Numbered from the stretch's first letter, positions 37,543 through 47,670 are shown. The stretch is 64,000 nucleotides of DNA from Saccharothrix syringae (GCF_009498035.1 NZ_CP034550.1:9734001-9798000); one strand, 5' to 3'. The notes: generated from the sequence alone by a model not told the origin. Made by a program: numbers and translations.

Positions 37543-38403
37543 TCAGACCCGGCGGGCCGTGGCGAAGCGGGGCCGGCCGGCCAGGTCGGGGTGGTCGGCC
37601 ACGTCGGTGAGCACCCGCCGCGCGGCCAGCAGCGCGGGCACGGACTCCCCCTGCGTGTCGTCGTGCTCGATCGCCACGTGCCCGCCCGGCCGCAGCAGGC
37701 GCGCGGCGGCGGTGACCACGTGCCGGATCACGGCCAGGCCGTCCGGGCCGCCGAACACGGCCTGGCGCGGGTCGTGGTCGGACACCTCCGGCGGCACCTC
37801 GGTGTCGTCCGGCACGTACGGCGGGTTGCACAGCACCAGGTCCACCCGGCCGTCCAGGTCGGACAGCAGGTCGGGCGCGGTGACGTCGCCCGCGTGCAGG
37901 GTGATCGGGGTGTCGCCCGCGGCGGCGCGGGCGTCGGCGTTGCGGCGCGCCCACGCCAGGGCGGTGGTGTCCCGCTCGACGGCGTGCACGCGCGCGTCCG
38001 GCCGGTGGTGCGCCACGGCCAGCGCCAGCGCGCCCGAGCCGGTGCACAGGTCCACCACCAGCGGGTCCGGCCGGTCCAGTGTGGACAGCCCCCAGACCAG
38101 CGGCAGCTCGGTCTCCGGGCGCGGGACGAACACGCCGGGGCCGACGTCGAGGTCGAGGCCGCCGAGGTGGGCCCAGCCGGTGATGTGCTGGAGCGGGATG
38201 CGCTCCACCCGCCGCAGCACCACCTTGTGCAGGGCGTCGACCACCGGCGGGTCGACCAGCGGGATGAGCGGCAGCCGGGACCGCTCGACGCCGAGCACGT
38301 GCGCGGCGAGCAGCTCGGCGTCCGCCCTGGGGCTGTCGACACCCGCGGCGGCCAGCATGCGTTCCGCTTCGAGGATGGCCAGCCGCAGCGGGTGTCGGGT
38401 CAT
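37543..38403 (-). CDS. prmC: Peptide chain release factor N5-glutamine methyltransferase (HemK family)
   Basis: A 286-residue methyltransferase with the HemK helical N-terminal domain, the SAM motif VVDLCTGSGALALA and the catalytic NPPY motif (LVLCNPPYVPDD). It methylates the Gln of the GGQ motif in release factors. It is normally next to prfA; here the lpdA and BAAT-like genes lie between the two. The start is ATG 38403, with lpdA ending 18 bp upstream on the same strand. Confidence 0.94.
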   Translation of the reverse strand: MTRHPLRLAILEAERMLAAAGVDSPRADAELLAAHVLGVERSRLPLIPLVDPPVVDALHKVVLRRVERIPLQHITGWAHLGGLDLDVGPGVFVPRPETELPLVWGLSTLDRPDPLVVDLCTGSGALALAVAHHRPDARVHAVERDTTALAWARRNADARAAAGDTPITLHAGDVTAPDLLSDLDGRVDLVLCNPPYVPDDTEVPPEVSDHDPRQAVFGGPDGLAVIRHVVTAAARLLRPGGHVAIEHDDTQGESVPALLAARRVLTDVADHPDLAGRPRFATARRV

Positions 38404-38421
38404 GCGCGCAAGGGTAGGGCG

Positions 38422-39807
38422 TCAGAAGTTGATCATGTGGCCGGCCAGGCCGTGCACGGCCTCCTTGACCGCCTCGCTCAGCGTGGGGTGCGCGTGCACG
38501 TTGCGCGCGACCTCGTGCACGGTCAGGTCCCACTGCTGCGCCAGGGTCAGCTCGGGCAGCAGCTCGGTCACGTCCGGGCCGATCATGTGCGCGCCCAGCA
38601 GCTCGCCGTGCTTGGCGTCGCTGATCAGCTTGACGAAGCCCGCCGAGTCGCCCAGGCCGTGCGCCTTGCCGTTGGCGGTGAACGGGAACTTGGCCACCTG
38701 CACGTCGAAGCCCTTGTCGCGGGCCTGCGCCTCGGTGTAGCCGAACGAGGCGACCTGCGGCTGGCAGTAGGTGGCGCGCGGGATCATCACGAAGTCCAGC
38801 TCCATGGTCTCCGCGCCCGCGATGGTCTCCGCCGCGATGATGCCCATCGACTCGGCGGTGTGGGCGAGCATCAGCTTCGCCGTCACGTCCCCGATCGCGT
38901 AGATGTTGGACACGTTCGTGCGACCCCGGCCGTCCACCGCGATCGCGCCGCGCTCGGTCAGCTCCACGCCGGTGTTCTCCAGGCCGTAGCCCTCCACGCG
39001 CGGCTGGAAACCGATGGCCTGCATGACCTTGTCGGCCTCCAGGACCTCCTGGGCGCCGTCCTTCGACACGGTGACGCGCACCTTCTCGCCGCTGTCGTCG
39101 ATGGCCTCGACGCGGGTGGAGGTGCGCACGTCGATGCCGAGCCGCTTGTACCGCTTGGCCAGCTCGGTGGAGACCTCGACGTCCTCCAGCGGCACCACCC
39201 GGTCGAGGAATTCCACGATCGTGACCTTGACGCCGTAGTTGTGGAGCACGTAGGCGAACTCCACGCCGATGGCGCCCGCGCCGGCGATGATGATGCTCCC
39301 GGGCAGTTCCCTGGTGAGGATCTGCTCCTCGTAGGTCACCACCCGGTCGGACAGCTCCGTCCCCGGGAGGAGGCGCGTGGTGGCGCCGGCCGCGATGATC
39401 GCGTGCTCGAACGTGATGGTGTCATCACCCACCCGGATGGTGTTCGCGTCGACGAACGTCCCCCACCCGTTGATCTCGGTGATGTTGTTCTTCTTCATCA
39501 GGAAGTGCACGCCCTTGACGCGCCCGTCCGCGACCTTGCGGCTGCGCTCGAACGCGGCGCCGAAGTCGAACTTCACCGAACCGTCGACCTGGATGCCGAA
39601 GGTCTTCTGCTCGTGGGTGAAGATGTGGGCGAGCTCCGCGTTGCGCAGGAGGGCCTTCGACGGGATGCAGCCGACGTTGAGGCACACCCCGCCCCAGTAA
39701 CGCTCCTCGATGACCGCCGTCTTCAGTCCCAGCTGGGCCGCGCGGATCGCGGCGACGTACCCGCCTGGCCCAGCACCGAGGACCACGACGTCGAAGTGTG
39801 CGCTCAT
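38422..39807 (-). CDS. lpdA: Dihydrolipoamide dehydrogenase
   Basis: A 461-residue flavoenzyme. The FAD motif [13 protein letters not shown] is near the start, the redox disulfide lies in [13 protein letters not shown], the NAD motif [12 protein letters not shown] follows in the middle, and the C-terminal [13 protein letters not shown] carries the catalytic His-Glu. It reoxidises lipoyl domains of 2-oxo acid dehydrogenase complexes and, in mycobacteria, also supports peroxidase defence. ATG 39807 is preferred over GTG 39816, as it begins directly at MSAHFDVVV. The location between prfA and prmC is unusual. Confidence 0.95.
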   Translation of the reverse strand: MSAHFDVVVLGAGPGGYVAAIRAAQLGLKTAVIEERYWGGVCLNVGCIPSKALLRNAELAHIFTHEQKTFGIQVDGSVKFDFGAAFERSRKVADGRVKGVHFLMKKNNITEINGWGTFVDANTIRVGDDTITFEHAIIAAGATTRLLPGTELSDRVVTYEEQILTRELPGSIIIAGAGAIGVEFAYVLHNYGVKVTIVEFLDRVVPLEDVEVSTELAKRYKRLGIDVRTSTRVEAIDDSGEKVRVTVSKDGAQEVLEADKVMQAIGFQPRVEGYGLENTGVELTERGAIAVDGRGRTNVSNIYAIGDVTAKLMLAHTAESMGIIAAETIAGAETMELDFVMIPRATYCQPQVASFGYTEAQARDKGFDVQVAKFPFTANGKAHGLGDSAGFVKLISDAKHGELLGAHMIGPDVTELLPELTLAQQWDLTVHEVARNVHAHPTLSEAVKEAVHGLAGHMINF

Positions 39808-39817
39808 ACCGGACACA

Positions 39818-41017
39818 CTAGGTGGCCGGCTGATCCGACAAGAACTCGATGGTCCGGCGCCACGCGTCGGCGCGGGCGGCGGCCGTGGCGGCCGGGGTGC
39901 CGCCCGTCGCGAACCGCACGCCCGGTCCGGGCACCACCACGTCGGTCGTCGGCCGGTGCGGCGGGCCCGCGATCAGGTGCCCCGCGCCCGGGTAGACCAC
40001 GTGCTCGTACCGGAACGGGTGGTCGTGGGCCGCCAGCCGGCGGTGCGCGACCGCGCTCAGCTCCGCGCACGGCCACGACCGGTCGTCGGCGGATGAGAGC
40101 AGCAACACACCGCCGTTGATGCGCTCGACCGGGATCTCCGCGTCCTCGGGGATGCCGTCGGCGAGGTCGAACGCCAGGTGCAGCGGCACCGGCTCGCCGT
40201 CGACCACCGCCGCCCGCAGCTCCTCGGGGAACGAGTACGGCAGGTACGGCAGGGGGCGGCCTCCGCGGGTCCAGGGCGCCGCCTCGTGCTCCAGCTTCTG
40301 CAGCAGCCGGTGGCCGGGCCCGATGCCCTGGGTCACCACCCCGCTGCCCACCACGCTCACGACCGCGCCGACTTGGGGGAACGTCGCGCCGAGCAGGAGC
40401 GCCAGCTCACCGCCGCGCGACCCGCCGACCACCGCGGGGCGCTCGCCCAGCAGGTCCAGGGCCGGGCGGAAGTACTCCAGGGGGATCTCGACCAGGTCCG
40501 CCGGCACGCCCGGGGCGCCGAAGTAGGCCAGGGCCAGCGCGGCGAACCCGTGCCCGGCCAGCAGCGCCGCGTCCAGCTCGTGCAGGCCGCCCTCGGAGCC
40601 GCCGAGCACCAGCACGCCGGGGTGCGGGCCGCCGTCGGCCGGTTCGAACAGCACGCCCGCCAGGCCGTGCTCGGTGACCTCGGTGCGCTTGACGCCCTCC
40701 GGCACGGTCAGCCGCTCGAGGCGGACCGGGCCCGCGCCGTCGGCCTCGACGAACGTGTGACCGTCCGACCGGTCACCCGTTGGTGTCATTGACCAGAACA
40801 ACCCCATCGGGTCGACGCCCGCGTAGCTGCCGGAGACCGGCGCGTGCCTGGTCAGGTCCACCACGCCGCGCTCGTCGGCCCGGAACACCGCCTCGGCGGC
40901 GCGGTCGCCCGTGCCCGCGCGCACGGTCACCGGGCGGTCGGGTTCGAGGTCCACCACGCGGATCTCCAGCGCGGTGTCCAGGGGGGCGCTGATCGGGTTC
41001 ACCAGGACTTCGGCCAT
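39818..41017 (-). CDS. Acyl-CoA thioesterase/bile acid-CoA:amino acid N-acyltransferase (BAAT) family hydrolase
   Basis: A 399-residue protein with an N-terminal immunoglobulin-like domain (about 1-125; [23 protein letters not shown]) and a C-terminal alpha/beta-hydrolase domain. The nucleophile Ser sits in [12 protein letters not shown], and Asp (SSADDRSWP) and His (YPGAGHLI) complete a triad. Ser in place of the Cys of animal BAAT suggests hydrolysis rather than amide synthesis; the substrate is unknown. It ends 10 bp before lpdA begins, so both probably form an operon. ATG 41017 is the natural start. Confidence 0.82.
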   Translation of the reverse strand: MAEVLVNPISAPLDTALEIRVVDLEPDRPVTVRAGTGDRAAEAVFRADERGVVDLTRHAPVSGSYAGVDPMGLFWSMTPTGDRSDGHTFVEADGAGPVRLERLTVPEGVKRTEVTEHGLAGVLFEPADGGPHPGVLVLGGSEGGLHELDAALLAGHGFAALALAYFGAPGVPADLVEIPLEYFRPALDLLGERPAVVGGSRGGELALLLGATFPQVGAVVSVVGSGVVTQGIGPGHRLLQKLEHEAAPWTRGGRPLPYLPYSFPEELRAAVVDGEPVPLHLAFDLADGIPEDAEIPVERINGGVLLLSSADDRSWPCAELSAVAHRRLAAHDHPFRYEHVVYPGAGHLIAGPPHRPTTDVVVPGPGVRFATGGTPAATAAARADAWRRTIEFLSDQPAT

Positions 41018-41036
41018 CGCGCGCCCCTCTCGTGCG

Positions 41037-42092
41037 TCACCCTCCGGCGAGTCGCTCCGCCCGGTCCGCCGCCACCAGGGCGTCGAGCACCGCGTCCAGG
41101 TCGCCGTCGAGCACTTGATCCAGGTTATGCGCTTTGTACCCAACCCGGTGGTCGGAGATGCGGGATTCCGGGAAGTTGTAGGTGCGCACCCGCTCGGAGC
41201 GGTCCACCGTGCGGACCTGCGAGCGGCGCGCGTCCGCCGTCTCCTGCTGCTGCTTCTCCTCGGCCAGCGCGGTCAGCCGCGCCTGGAGCACCTGCATCGC
41301 GCGGGCCTTGTTCTGGAGCTGGCTGCGCTCGTTCTGGCAGGACACCACGATGCCGGTCGGCAGGTGCGTGATGCGCACGGCCGAGTCGGTGGTGTTGACG
41401 CTCTGGCCGCCCTTGCCCGAGGAGCGGAACACGTCGACGCGCAGGTCGTTCTCGTCGATCTCGACCTCCACGTCCTCCACCTCGGGGAAGACCAGCACGC
41501 CGGCGGCGGAGGTGTGGATGCGGCCCTGCGACTCGGTGACGGGCACGCGCTGCACCCGGTGCACGCCGCCCTCCCACTTCAGGCGCGACCACACGCCGTC
41601 GGGGCTGTCGCCGCGGCTCTTGATGGCGACCGTGACGTCCTTGAAGCCGCCCAGGTCGGAGTCGGTGCCGCCCAGGACCTCGGCCTTCCAGCCGTGCCGC
41701 TCGGCGTACCGGGTGTACATGCGCAGCAGGTCGCCCGCGAACAGGGCCGACTCCTCGCCGCCCTCACCGGACTTGATCTCCATGACCACGTCCGCGCCGT
41801 CGTGCGGGTCGCGCGGCAGCAGCAGCTCGGCCAGCCGCTCCTCCAGCGCGGGCACCGCCCTCGCCAGCTGCTCGGCCTCCTCGGCGAACGCCGGGTCCTC
41901 GGCGGCCAGCTCCCGGGCCGTCTCCAGGTCCGACCTGACCTGCTCCAGCTCGCGGGCGGTCCGCACGATCGGGGTCAGCTCGGCGTAGCGCTTGCCGAGC
42001 CTGCGCGCGCCCGCCTGGTCGGCGTGCACCGAGGGGTCGGCGAGCTTGGCCTCCAGCTCGGCGTGCTCGGCCAGCAGGGCGTCCAGCGTCAC
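41037..42092 (-). CDS. prfA: Peptide chain release factor 1
   Basis: A 351-residue class I release factor. The [24 protein letters not shown] segment contains the GGQ tip that triggers peptide release, and the [16 protein letters not shown] region follows RF1. The [14 protein letters not shown] sequence supports RF1 rather than RF2. It reads UAA and UAG. GTG 42092 has a GGAG site about eight bases away. A hairpin upstream separates it from rpmE. Confidence 0.95.
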   Translation of the reverse strand: MTLDALLAEHAELEAKLADPSVHADQAGARRLGKRYAELTPIVRTARELEQVRSDLETARELAAEDPAFAEEAEQLARAVPALEERLAELLLPRDPHDGADVVMEIKSGEGGEESALFAGDLLRMYTRYAERHGWKAEVLGGTDSDLGGFKDVTVAIKSRGDSPDGVWSRLKWEGGVHRVQRVPVTESQGRIHTSAAGVLVFPEVEDVEVEIDENDLRVDVFRSSGKGGQSVNTTDSAVRITHLPTGIVVSCQNERSQLQNKARAMQVLQARLTALAEEKQQQETADARRSQVRTVDRSERVRTYNFPESRISDHRVGYKAHNLDQVLDGDLDAVLDALVAADRAERLAGG

Positions 42093-42182
42093 GTCTTCGG
42101 CTCCGGGTCCTCGGTCTTGCTCGGTTCCTGCTCTGGTCCTGCCCGGTTCCCGCCCCGGTCGCGGCCGTGGTGCGGAAACGAC

Positions 42183-42218
42183 AACGGCGCCCACCCGCGT
42201 ACCGGGGTGGACGCCGTT
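42183..42218 (-). terminator. Hairpin after rpmE
   Basis: A 14-bp stem with one mismatch (42183-42196 with 42205-42218), loop of eight bases, eight bases after the rpmE stop. On the minus strand it is followed by a T-rich segment (GTCGTTT). Confidence 0.65.
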
Positions 42219-42225
42219 CTGGCAG

Positions 42226-42438
42226 CTACTTGGCGCGCTTGCCGTAGCGGGCCTCGAAGCGCGCGACCCGACCACCGGTGTCGAGGATCTTCTGCTTGCC
42301 CGTGTAGAACGGGTGGCAGTTCGAGCAGACCTCGACGTGGATGGAACCGGACGACTTGGTGCTGCGGGTGGTGAAGGTGTTGCCGCAACCGCAGGTGACC
42401 TCGGTCGTCACGTACTCGGGGTGAATGCCGGTCTTCAA
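42226..42438 (-). CDS. rpmE: 50S ribosomal protein L31 (zinc-binding type)
   Basis: A 70-residue protein from a TTG start (42438) that restores the normal N-terminus KTGIHPEYV. It keeps the Cys residues (CGCG and VCSNCH) that bind zinc, so this is the C+ type, which is used when zinc is plentiful. The ending [15 protein letters not shown] is the L31 signature. AAAGGGACG lies upstream as ribosome site. A longer version from further upstream would carry an unrelated N-terminus. Confidence 0.95.
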   Translation of the reverse strand: MKTGIHPEYVTTEVTCGCGNTFTTRSTKSSGSIHVEVCSNCHPFYTGKQKILDTGGRVARFEARYGKRAK

Positions 42439-42680
42439 CGTCTCGTCCCTTTCCTCGGTGGCCGCCGGGTCCTCTTCTGCACGAGGTGAACCGGAGCCGG
42501 ACTCGACCCGACAGTGTGCCAGATCGGCTGACGTGCGGTGCAACGCGTGCCGGCACCGGGTTGTTCCCGTGGCGGTCGTCACTACCGCTCACCGATGGCG
42601 GTCGACCATTTGGCGCAGGGGGTGACCGTTGGCCTACGGGGCGTGCGGACCGGCGTTGCCCGGACGCCACACTTGGGCCC

Positions 42681-43085
42681 GTGTTGTGCGCTGCCGGACG
42701 CCCGCTGCGGCTGGTTCCGTGGCTGGCCGTGCCGTTCCTGTTCAGCGGTTCCGTCCTCGGCCTCACCGGGTTGGGCGACCTCCTGCTGGGTACCGCCGGG
42801 TCGGTGACCCTGTCGAGCCCCCTGTTCGGCGCCGGCGTGGCCGTGGGCGTGGTCTCCTCGGGCACCGTGACCTGGGCGGCCCCCTGGCAGCGCACCTGGC
42901 TCCGCTGGCCCTACCTGGCCGCCGTGATGTGCCTGGGCATAGCCGTGGACGGCCTCCCCGTCCCGCCGGCCGTCTCACTCCCCGTCGGCCTCCCCCTCCT
43001 GGCCCTCCTCGTCACCCAGTACTTCCGCGACCGCCGCCGCACCGCCGCCCTGGCCAAAGCCGGCCTGACCACCCCACCCTGCTGA
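42681..43085 (+). CDS. Hypothetical membrane protein
   Basis: A 134-residue protein with four hydrophobic segments (about 12-30, 36-53, 65-84, 90-115) and a basic end. It is encoded on the strand opposite to the rpmE-rho genes, inserted between them. I use GTG 42681, with TTG 42684 as alternative; neither has a strong ribosome site. The family is not recognised. The 3' end is followed by a repeat array. Confidence 0.55.
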   Translation: MLCAAGRPLRLVPWLAVPFLFSGSVLGLTGLGDLLLGTAGSVTLSSPLFGAGVAVGVVSSGTVTWAAPWQRTWLRWPYLAAVMCLGIAVDGLPVPPAVSLPVGLPLLALLVTQYFRDRRRTAALAKAGLTTPPC

Positions 43086-43089
43086 AACC

Positions 43090-43242
43090 CCGCGTGTCCT
43101 CCACTCAGACACCGCGTGTCCTCCGTTCAGACACCGCGAGTCCACCGCTCAGGACCGGTCAAAGGCCAATTCGCGGTGCGCGAGTGGAGGACATGCGGTG
43201 CGCGAGTGGAGGACACGCGGTGTCGGAGTGGAGGACTCGCGG
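43090..43242. repeat. 22-bp-period array of direct and inverted repeats beside rho
   Basis: Three 22-bp units in one orientation (43090-43111, 43112-43133, 43134-43154) and three in the reverse-complement orientation (43177-43198, 43199-43220, 43221-43242) flank a 22-bp centre. Each carries the core GAGTGGAGGAC or its complement. The two halves could pair as a large cruciform or hairpin. It is placed between the rho terminator and the membrane protein gene. Confidence 0.8.
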
Positions 43243-43249
43243 GTGAAAA

Positions 43250-43278
43250 AGGCCCGCCCGGGGGAACCGGGCGGGCCT
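43250..43278 (-). terminator. Intrinsic terminator of rho
   Basis: A perfect 12-bp GC-rich stem (43250-43261 with 43267-43278) and a 5-base loop, followed on the minus strand by TTTTT at 43250-43246. It is 15 bp after the rho stop, and a Rho-independent signal for the rho gene itself. Confidence 0.9.
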
Positions 43279-43292
43279 GGTGGTGGAGCGGG

Positions 43293-45377
43293 TCAGTCGT
43301 TGTCCGCACCGGGGGTGGTCTTGGCCACCTGCATCAGGAACTCGATGTTGGTGCGGGTCTTGCGCAGGCGGTCGAGCAGCAGGTCGATGGCCTGCTGGCC
43401 GTCCAGGGCGTGGAGCACCCGGCGGAGCTTGTGCATGACCGCCAGCTCGTCGGGCGAGAGCAGCAGGTCCTCCTTGCGGGTGCCGGACGAGTCGACGTCC
43501 ACCGCCGGGAAGGTGCGCTTGTCCGCGATCTTGCGGTCGAGCTTGAGCTCGGCGTTGCCGGTGCCCTTGAACTCCTCGAAGATCACGCTGTCACCCGCGG
43601 ACCCGGTCTCGACCAGGGCCGTGGCGATCACGGTCAGCGAGCCGCCGCCCTCGATGTTGCGGGCCGCGCCGAGGAACCGCTTCGGCGGGTACAGCGCCGT
43701 CGAGTCGACACCACCGGACAGGATGCGGCCGGACGCGGGCGCCGCCAGGTTGTAGGCACGACCCAGGCGGGTGATCGAGTCCAGCAGCACGACCACGTCG
43801 TGGCCCATCTCGACCAGGCGCTTCGCCCGCTCGATGGCCAGCTCCGAGATCGTGGTGTGGTCCGACGGCGGGCGGTCGAAGGTGGAGGCGATGACCTCGC
43901 CCTTCACCGACCGCTGCATGTCGGTGACCTCTTCCGGGCGCTCGTCCACCAGCACCACCATCAGGTGGCACTCGGGGTTGTTCTTCGTGATCGCGTTGGC
44001 GATCGACTGGAGCACCGAGGTCTTGCCCGCCTTCGGCGGCGACACGATCAGGGCGCGCTGGCCCTTGCCGATCGGCATCACCAGGTCGATGACGCGCGTG
44101 GTGAGGATGTGGGGCTCGGTCTCCAGGCGCAGCCGCTCGTTCGGGTAGAGCGGGGTCAGCTTGGTGAAGTCCGGCCGGTTGCGCGACTCGTCCGGGTCCA
44201 GCCCGTTGATCTTGTCGACGCGGACCAGCGGGTTGAACTTCTGCCGCTGCTGCTCGCCCTCGCGGGGCTGGCGCACCGCGCCGATGATCGCGTCACCGCG
44301 GCGCAGGCCGTACTTGCGGACCAGCGAGAGCGACACGTAGACGTCGTTCGGGCCGGCCAGGTAGCCCGACGTGCGGACGAACGCGTAGTTCTCCAGCACG
44401 TCCAGGATGCCCGCCACGGGCAGCAGGACGTCGTCGTCGCGCACCTCGGTGTCGGTGCCGCCGCCACCGGCGTCGCCCCGGCCACCGCGACGGCGGCGGT
44501 CCCGGAAGCGACGGCCGCGCCGGCCGCCCTCGTCGTCATCGTCGTCCGGACCGGCGTTGGTGCGGTTGCGGTCCTGCCCGCGGTCCCGGTCGCGATCCCG
44601 GTCCCGGTCCCGGTCGCGATCCCGGTCACGGCCGCCGCGCTCCTGGCGACCACCGCGGTCGCCCCGGTCACCGCGCTCGCCGCGGTCACCCCGCTCGCTC
44701 CGGTCGCCCCGGTCACCGCGCTCGCCGCGATCCCCGCGGTCACCGCGCTCCTGGCGCTGTTCGCGCTGCTCACCGCGCTCGGGCCGGTCCTGCTGGGTCC
44801 GCTCGACCACGGGCGCGGCCTGCTGCGGCCGGTCGTCCGCCGCGGGCGCGGCGGCCGGTGCGGCGGCGCCGTCCGGGCTGCCCGCGGGCCGGTTGGCGGA
44901 ACGGCGGCGGCGGTTGCCCCGGCGACCGCCCTCCTCCTCGCCCGAGCCCGAGCCCGAGGCGGCGCCCGAACCGGACCGCTCGACCACGTCGAGCTGCTGC
45001 TGGGTGGGCTTCTCCACCGGCTTGTCGACGGGCGCCTCGGCCGCCTTCTCCGCGGCCGGGGCCTTCTCGGCGACGGGCGCGGCGGCCTTCTTCTCGGCCT
45101 TGGGCGGCGTCGCGGCGCTGCCCCGACCGGAGGTGCCGCCCTGCCGCTCCTTGATGGCCGCGATGAGGTCGCCCTTGCGGAGCCCGGCCGTGCCGGTGAT
45201 GCCGAGCTGACCCGCGAGCTCACGCAGTTCGGCGAGCACCATGCCGGAGAGACCGGCGCGCTTGCGCGGCGGGGCACTGCCGTTCGTAGGGGTGGTCAGA
45301 GCGTTCTCCTCGGCTCCGGAACTGGCGGCGTTGGGAGCAGCAGGAGCTTCGCTGCTCAGCACATCGGTGTTGCTCAC
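43293..45377 (-). CDS. rho: Transcription termination factor Rho
   Basis: A 694-residue Rho. The N-terminal Rho_N helix bundle is at about 42-80. A long low-complexity insert (about 81-315) contains an Arg/Gly/Asp tract (about 198-275; repeated RGDRGER and DR units). Then the RNA-binding OSB-fold (about 316-375) and the ATPase domain follow with Walker A SPPKAGKTSVLQ (446-457) and the Walker B strand VVVLLDSITRLGRAYN. Rho unwinds RNA to end transcription. GTG 45377 has an AAGGA site. Its insert is typical of high-GC actinobacteria but rich here in repeats. Confidence 0.97.
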   Translation of the reverse strand: MSNTDVLSSEAPAAPNAASSGAEENALTTPTNGSAPPRKRAGLSGMVLAELRELAGQLGITGTAGLRKGDLIAAIKERQGGTSGRGSAATPPKAEKKAAAPVAEKAPAAEKAAEAPVDKPVEKPTQQQLDVVERSGSGAASGSGSGEEEGGRRGNRRRRSANRPAGSPDGAAAPAAAPAADDRPQQAAPVVERTQQDRPERGEQREQRQERGDRGDRGERGDRGDRSERGDRGERGDRGDRGGRQERGGRDRDRDRDRDRDRDRDRGQDRNRTNAGPDDDDDEGGRRGRRFRDRRRRGGRGDAGGGGTDTEVRDDDVLLPVAGILDVLENYAFVRTSGYLAGPNDVYVSLSLVRKYGLRRGDAIIGAVRQPREGEQQRQKFNPLVRVDKINGLDPDESRNRPDFTKLTPLYPNERLRLETEPHILTTRVIDLVMPIGKGQRALIVSPPKAGKTSVLQSIANAITKNNPECHLMVVLVDERPEEVTDMQRSVKGEVIASTFDRPPSDHTTISELAIERAKRLVEMGHDVVVLLDSITRLGRAYNLAAPASGRILSGGVDSTALYPPKRFLGAARNIEGGGSLTVIATALVETGSAGDSVIFEEFKGTGNAELKLDRKIADKRTFPAVDVDSSGTRKEDLLLSPDELAVMHKLRRVLHALDGQQAIDLLLDRLRKTRTNIEFLMQVAKTTPGADND

Positions 45378-45665
45378 ACATGTCCTTCCTGACCGGACCG
45401 CGCCTCCTACGCGGTCCAGCGGAGCTGCCGTCCGGCGGAACGCGGAGCGGCAGTTTCGCCCCGGGGCAGGCGGACTTCGTCGGCGCGTCAGCGCGCGCGA
45501 AGGCGGAGCCCTCCAGTACGGGACTTTCGGTCACACGGCGAGCGGGTGCCTTCCAGCGCCAACCCCGTCCATCCGGCACAGGGCCAAGTCACTGGAGGAA
45601 TGCGATCCGGAGCGAACGTCCGGGCACCACACCGGCGCCCGTGCGCGCGGTGACTGATGGCCCCG
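45378..45665 (-). other. Long rho leader region
   Basis: No supported gene in about 290 bp. If transcription starts near 45660 this is a long 5' leader of rho, a place where autoregulation is known in other bacteria. I do not see a defined riboswitch. Confidence 0.4.
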
Positions 45666-45694
45666 AGGGTAGACGCCGGTACGGTCGGTTGCAA
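45666..45694 (-). promoter_or_regulatory. rho: Candidate rho promoter
   Basis: On the minus strand TTGCAA (45694-45689) and TACCCT (45671-45666) are separated by 17 bp, close to the sigma-70-type pattern. It lies between thrB and rho, giving a leader of about 280 bases. The -35 is in a small inverted repeat (GTCGGTTG/CAACCGAC, 45684-45702) that might also end thrB transcription. Confidence 0.45.
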
Positions 45695-45721
45695 CAACCG
45701 ACGCACGGCGCGTCGCGTCAC

Positions 45722-46597
45722 TCAGCCGAGTGGCGCAACGCACACGCCGCCCAGGTCAACGGGGACCCGGAGCGCCTCGAACCCGCCGAGGTCCACCCCA
45801 TCGGGCAGTTCCCCGTCCGGGGGAAGGGCCAGGACCGTGGGTCCCGCGCCGGACACCGCGGCCGCCACCCCGGCCTCCCGCAGCGCCCGGACCAGGCGCG
45901 ACGTGGCCGGCCAGGCCGGCTCCCGGTACGGCTCGTGCAGCCGGTCGTCCAGGGCTTTCACCAGCAGCGACGGGTCGTGCGAGAGCGCGTGCACGGCCAG
46001 CGCGGACCGGGCCGCGGCGAACGCGGCGTCCTCGTGCGGCACCTTCGACGGCAGCAGGCCGCGGGTCGCGTGCGTGGCGGACCGCTCCGCCGGCACCAGC
46101 GCGACCGGCGACACGCCCGGGTGCGGGGTGAAGCGCACCGCGCGGTACCGGTCACCCTCCGTCCACGCGATCACCGCGCCGCCGAACATGCTGGCCGCGG
46201 CGTTGTCGGCGTGGCCGTCGAACTCCGCGGCGAGTTGCAACGCGTCCGTGTCCAACTCGCGACCGGCGAGGCCGTGGGCGGCCGCCACGCCGGCCACCAC
46301 CGCCGCCGAGGACGACCCCAGGCCGCGGGCGTGCGGGATGGCGTTGCGGCACCGCAGCCGCAGCCCCGGCACGTCCAGCCCGAGCCGGGCACCGGCCGCG
46401 CGGAAGGCCCGCACGACCAGGTGCCGCTCGTCAGTGGGCACGTCACCGGCGCCCTCGCCGGTGACCTCGATCGCCAGCCCGCCCGGCACGACCTCGAAGT
46501 CCAGCTCGTCGTGCAGCCCCAGGGCCATGCCCAGGGCGTCGAACCCGGAGCCGAGGTTCGCCGTGGAGGCCGGGACCCGGACCCGGACGCCGGTCAC
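45722..46597 (-). CDS. thrB: Homoserine kinase
   Basis: A 291-residue GHMP kinase. The N-terminal [17 protein letters not shown] and the ATP-loop [18 protein letters not shown] are intact. It phosphorylates homoserine for threonine synthase. GTG 46597 overlaps the thrC stop by four bases (GTGA), so translation is coupled. Third gene of hom-thrC-thrB. Confidence 0.95.
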   Translation of the reverse strand: MTGVRVRVPASTANLGSGFDALGMALGLHDELDFEVVPGGLAIEVTGEGAGDVPTDERHLVVRAFRAAGARLGLDVPGLRLRCRNAIPHARGLGSSSAAVVAGVAAAHGLAGRELDTDALQLAAEFDGHADNAAASMFGGAVIAWTEGDRYRAVRFTPHPGVSPVALVPAERSATHATRGLLPSKVPHEDAAFAAARSALAVHALSHDPSLLVKALDDRLHEPYREPAWPATSRLVRALREAGVAAAVSGAGPTVLALPPDGELPDGVDLGGFEALRVPVDLGGVCVAPLG

Positions 46598-47670
46598 GCC
46601 AGCTCCAGCGCCGAGGCCACCGCGTCGGGGTCGACCGGCACCGGCTCGACCTCGGCCATGCCCAGCAGCGCCGAGTCGGGGTCCTTGAGGCCGTGGCCGG
46701 TGACCGTGCACACGACCAGGGAGCCCCTGGGCAGCCGGCCGTCGGCGGCGGTGGCCAGCAGGCCGGCCACGCTGGTGGCGGACGCGGGCTCGACGAAGAT
46801 GCCCTCGGTCGAGGCGAGCAGCCGGTACGCCTCCAGGATCTTCTCGTCGGTGACCGCCTCGAACAGGCCGCCGGACTCGTCCTTGGCGGTGACCGCGCCG
46901 GTCCAGGAGGCGGGGCTGCCCACCCGGATGGCGGTCGCGATGGTCTCCGGGTTCGCCACCGGCTCGCCGAGCACCAGCGGCGCGGCGCCCGCGGCCTGGA
47001 AGCCGAACATGCGCGGCGCGGCCGGCACCACGCCGTCGTTCACGTAGTCGGAGTAGCCGCGCCAGTACGCGGTGATGTTGCCCGCGTTGCCCACGGGCAG
47101 GCAGTGCACGTCCGGCGCGCGGCCGAGCACGTCGCAGATCTCCCAGGCGGCGGTCTTCTGGCCGACCAGCCGCACCGGGTTGACCGAGTTGACCAGCGTG
47201 ATCGGGTACTCGGTCGCGGTCTTGGCCGCCAGTTCGAGGCAGTCGTCGAAGTTGCCGTCGATCTGGAGGATGCGCGCGCCGTGCGCCACGGCCTGGGCGA
47301 GCTTGCCCAGCGCGATCTTGCCGCGCGGGACGAGCACCGCGGCGGTGAGGCCCGCCTTGGCCGCGTAGGCCGCCGCCGACGCGGAGGTGTTGCCGGTCGA
47401 GGCGCAGATGACCGCCCGGACGCCGCCGGCCAGCGCGTGGGTCATGGCCACGGTCATGCCGCGGTCCTTGAACGAGCCGGTGGGGTTGGCCCCCTCGACC
47501 TTGACGTGCACCTCGCAGCCCGTCAGCTCGGACAGGTGCTCGGCGTGCACCAGGGGGGTGCCGCCCTCGTGGAGCGTGATCACCCGGGCTCCCCCTGGGA
47601 GCTGGATCCGGTCCGCGTAGGCGTGGATGATGCCGGGCCACCCCGGCCGCACGCCCGCTTGGATCGTCAT
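46594..47670 (-). CDS. thrC: Threonine synthase
   Basis: A 358-residue PLP enzyme. The cofactor Lys lies in [11 protein letters not shown] and the phosphate-binding loop is [14 protein letters not shown]. The short length without the N-terminal extension is the actinobacterial form. It converts O-phosphohomoserine to threonine. The ATG overlaps the hom stop (ATGA). Confidence 0.95.
   Translation of the reverse strand: MTIQAGVRPGWPGIIHAYADRIQLPGGARVITLHEGGTPLVHAEHLSELTGCEVHVKVEGANPTGSFKDRGMTVAMTHALAGGVRAVICASTGNTSASAAAYAAKAGLTAAVLVPRGKIALGKLAQAVAHGARILQIDGNFDDCLELAAKTATEYPITLVNSVNPVRLVGQKTAAWEICDVLGRAPDVHCLPVGNAGNITAYWRGYSDYVNDGVVPAAPRMFGFQAAGAAPLVLGEPVANPETIATAIRVGSPASWTGAVTAKDESGGLFEAVTDEKILEAYRLLASTEGIFVEPASATSVAGLLATAADGRLPRGSLVVCTVTGHGLKDPDSALLGMAEVEPVPVDPDAVASALELA

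Noticed and set aside
43090..43242. CRISPR array
   Set aside because: Units are 22 bp and directly adjacent without unique spacers, occur in both orientations, and there are no cas genes.
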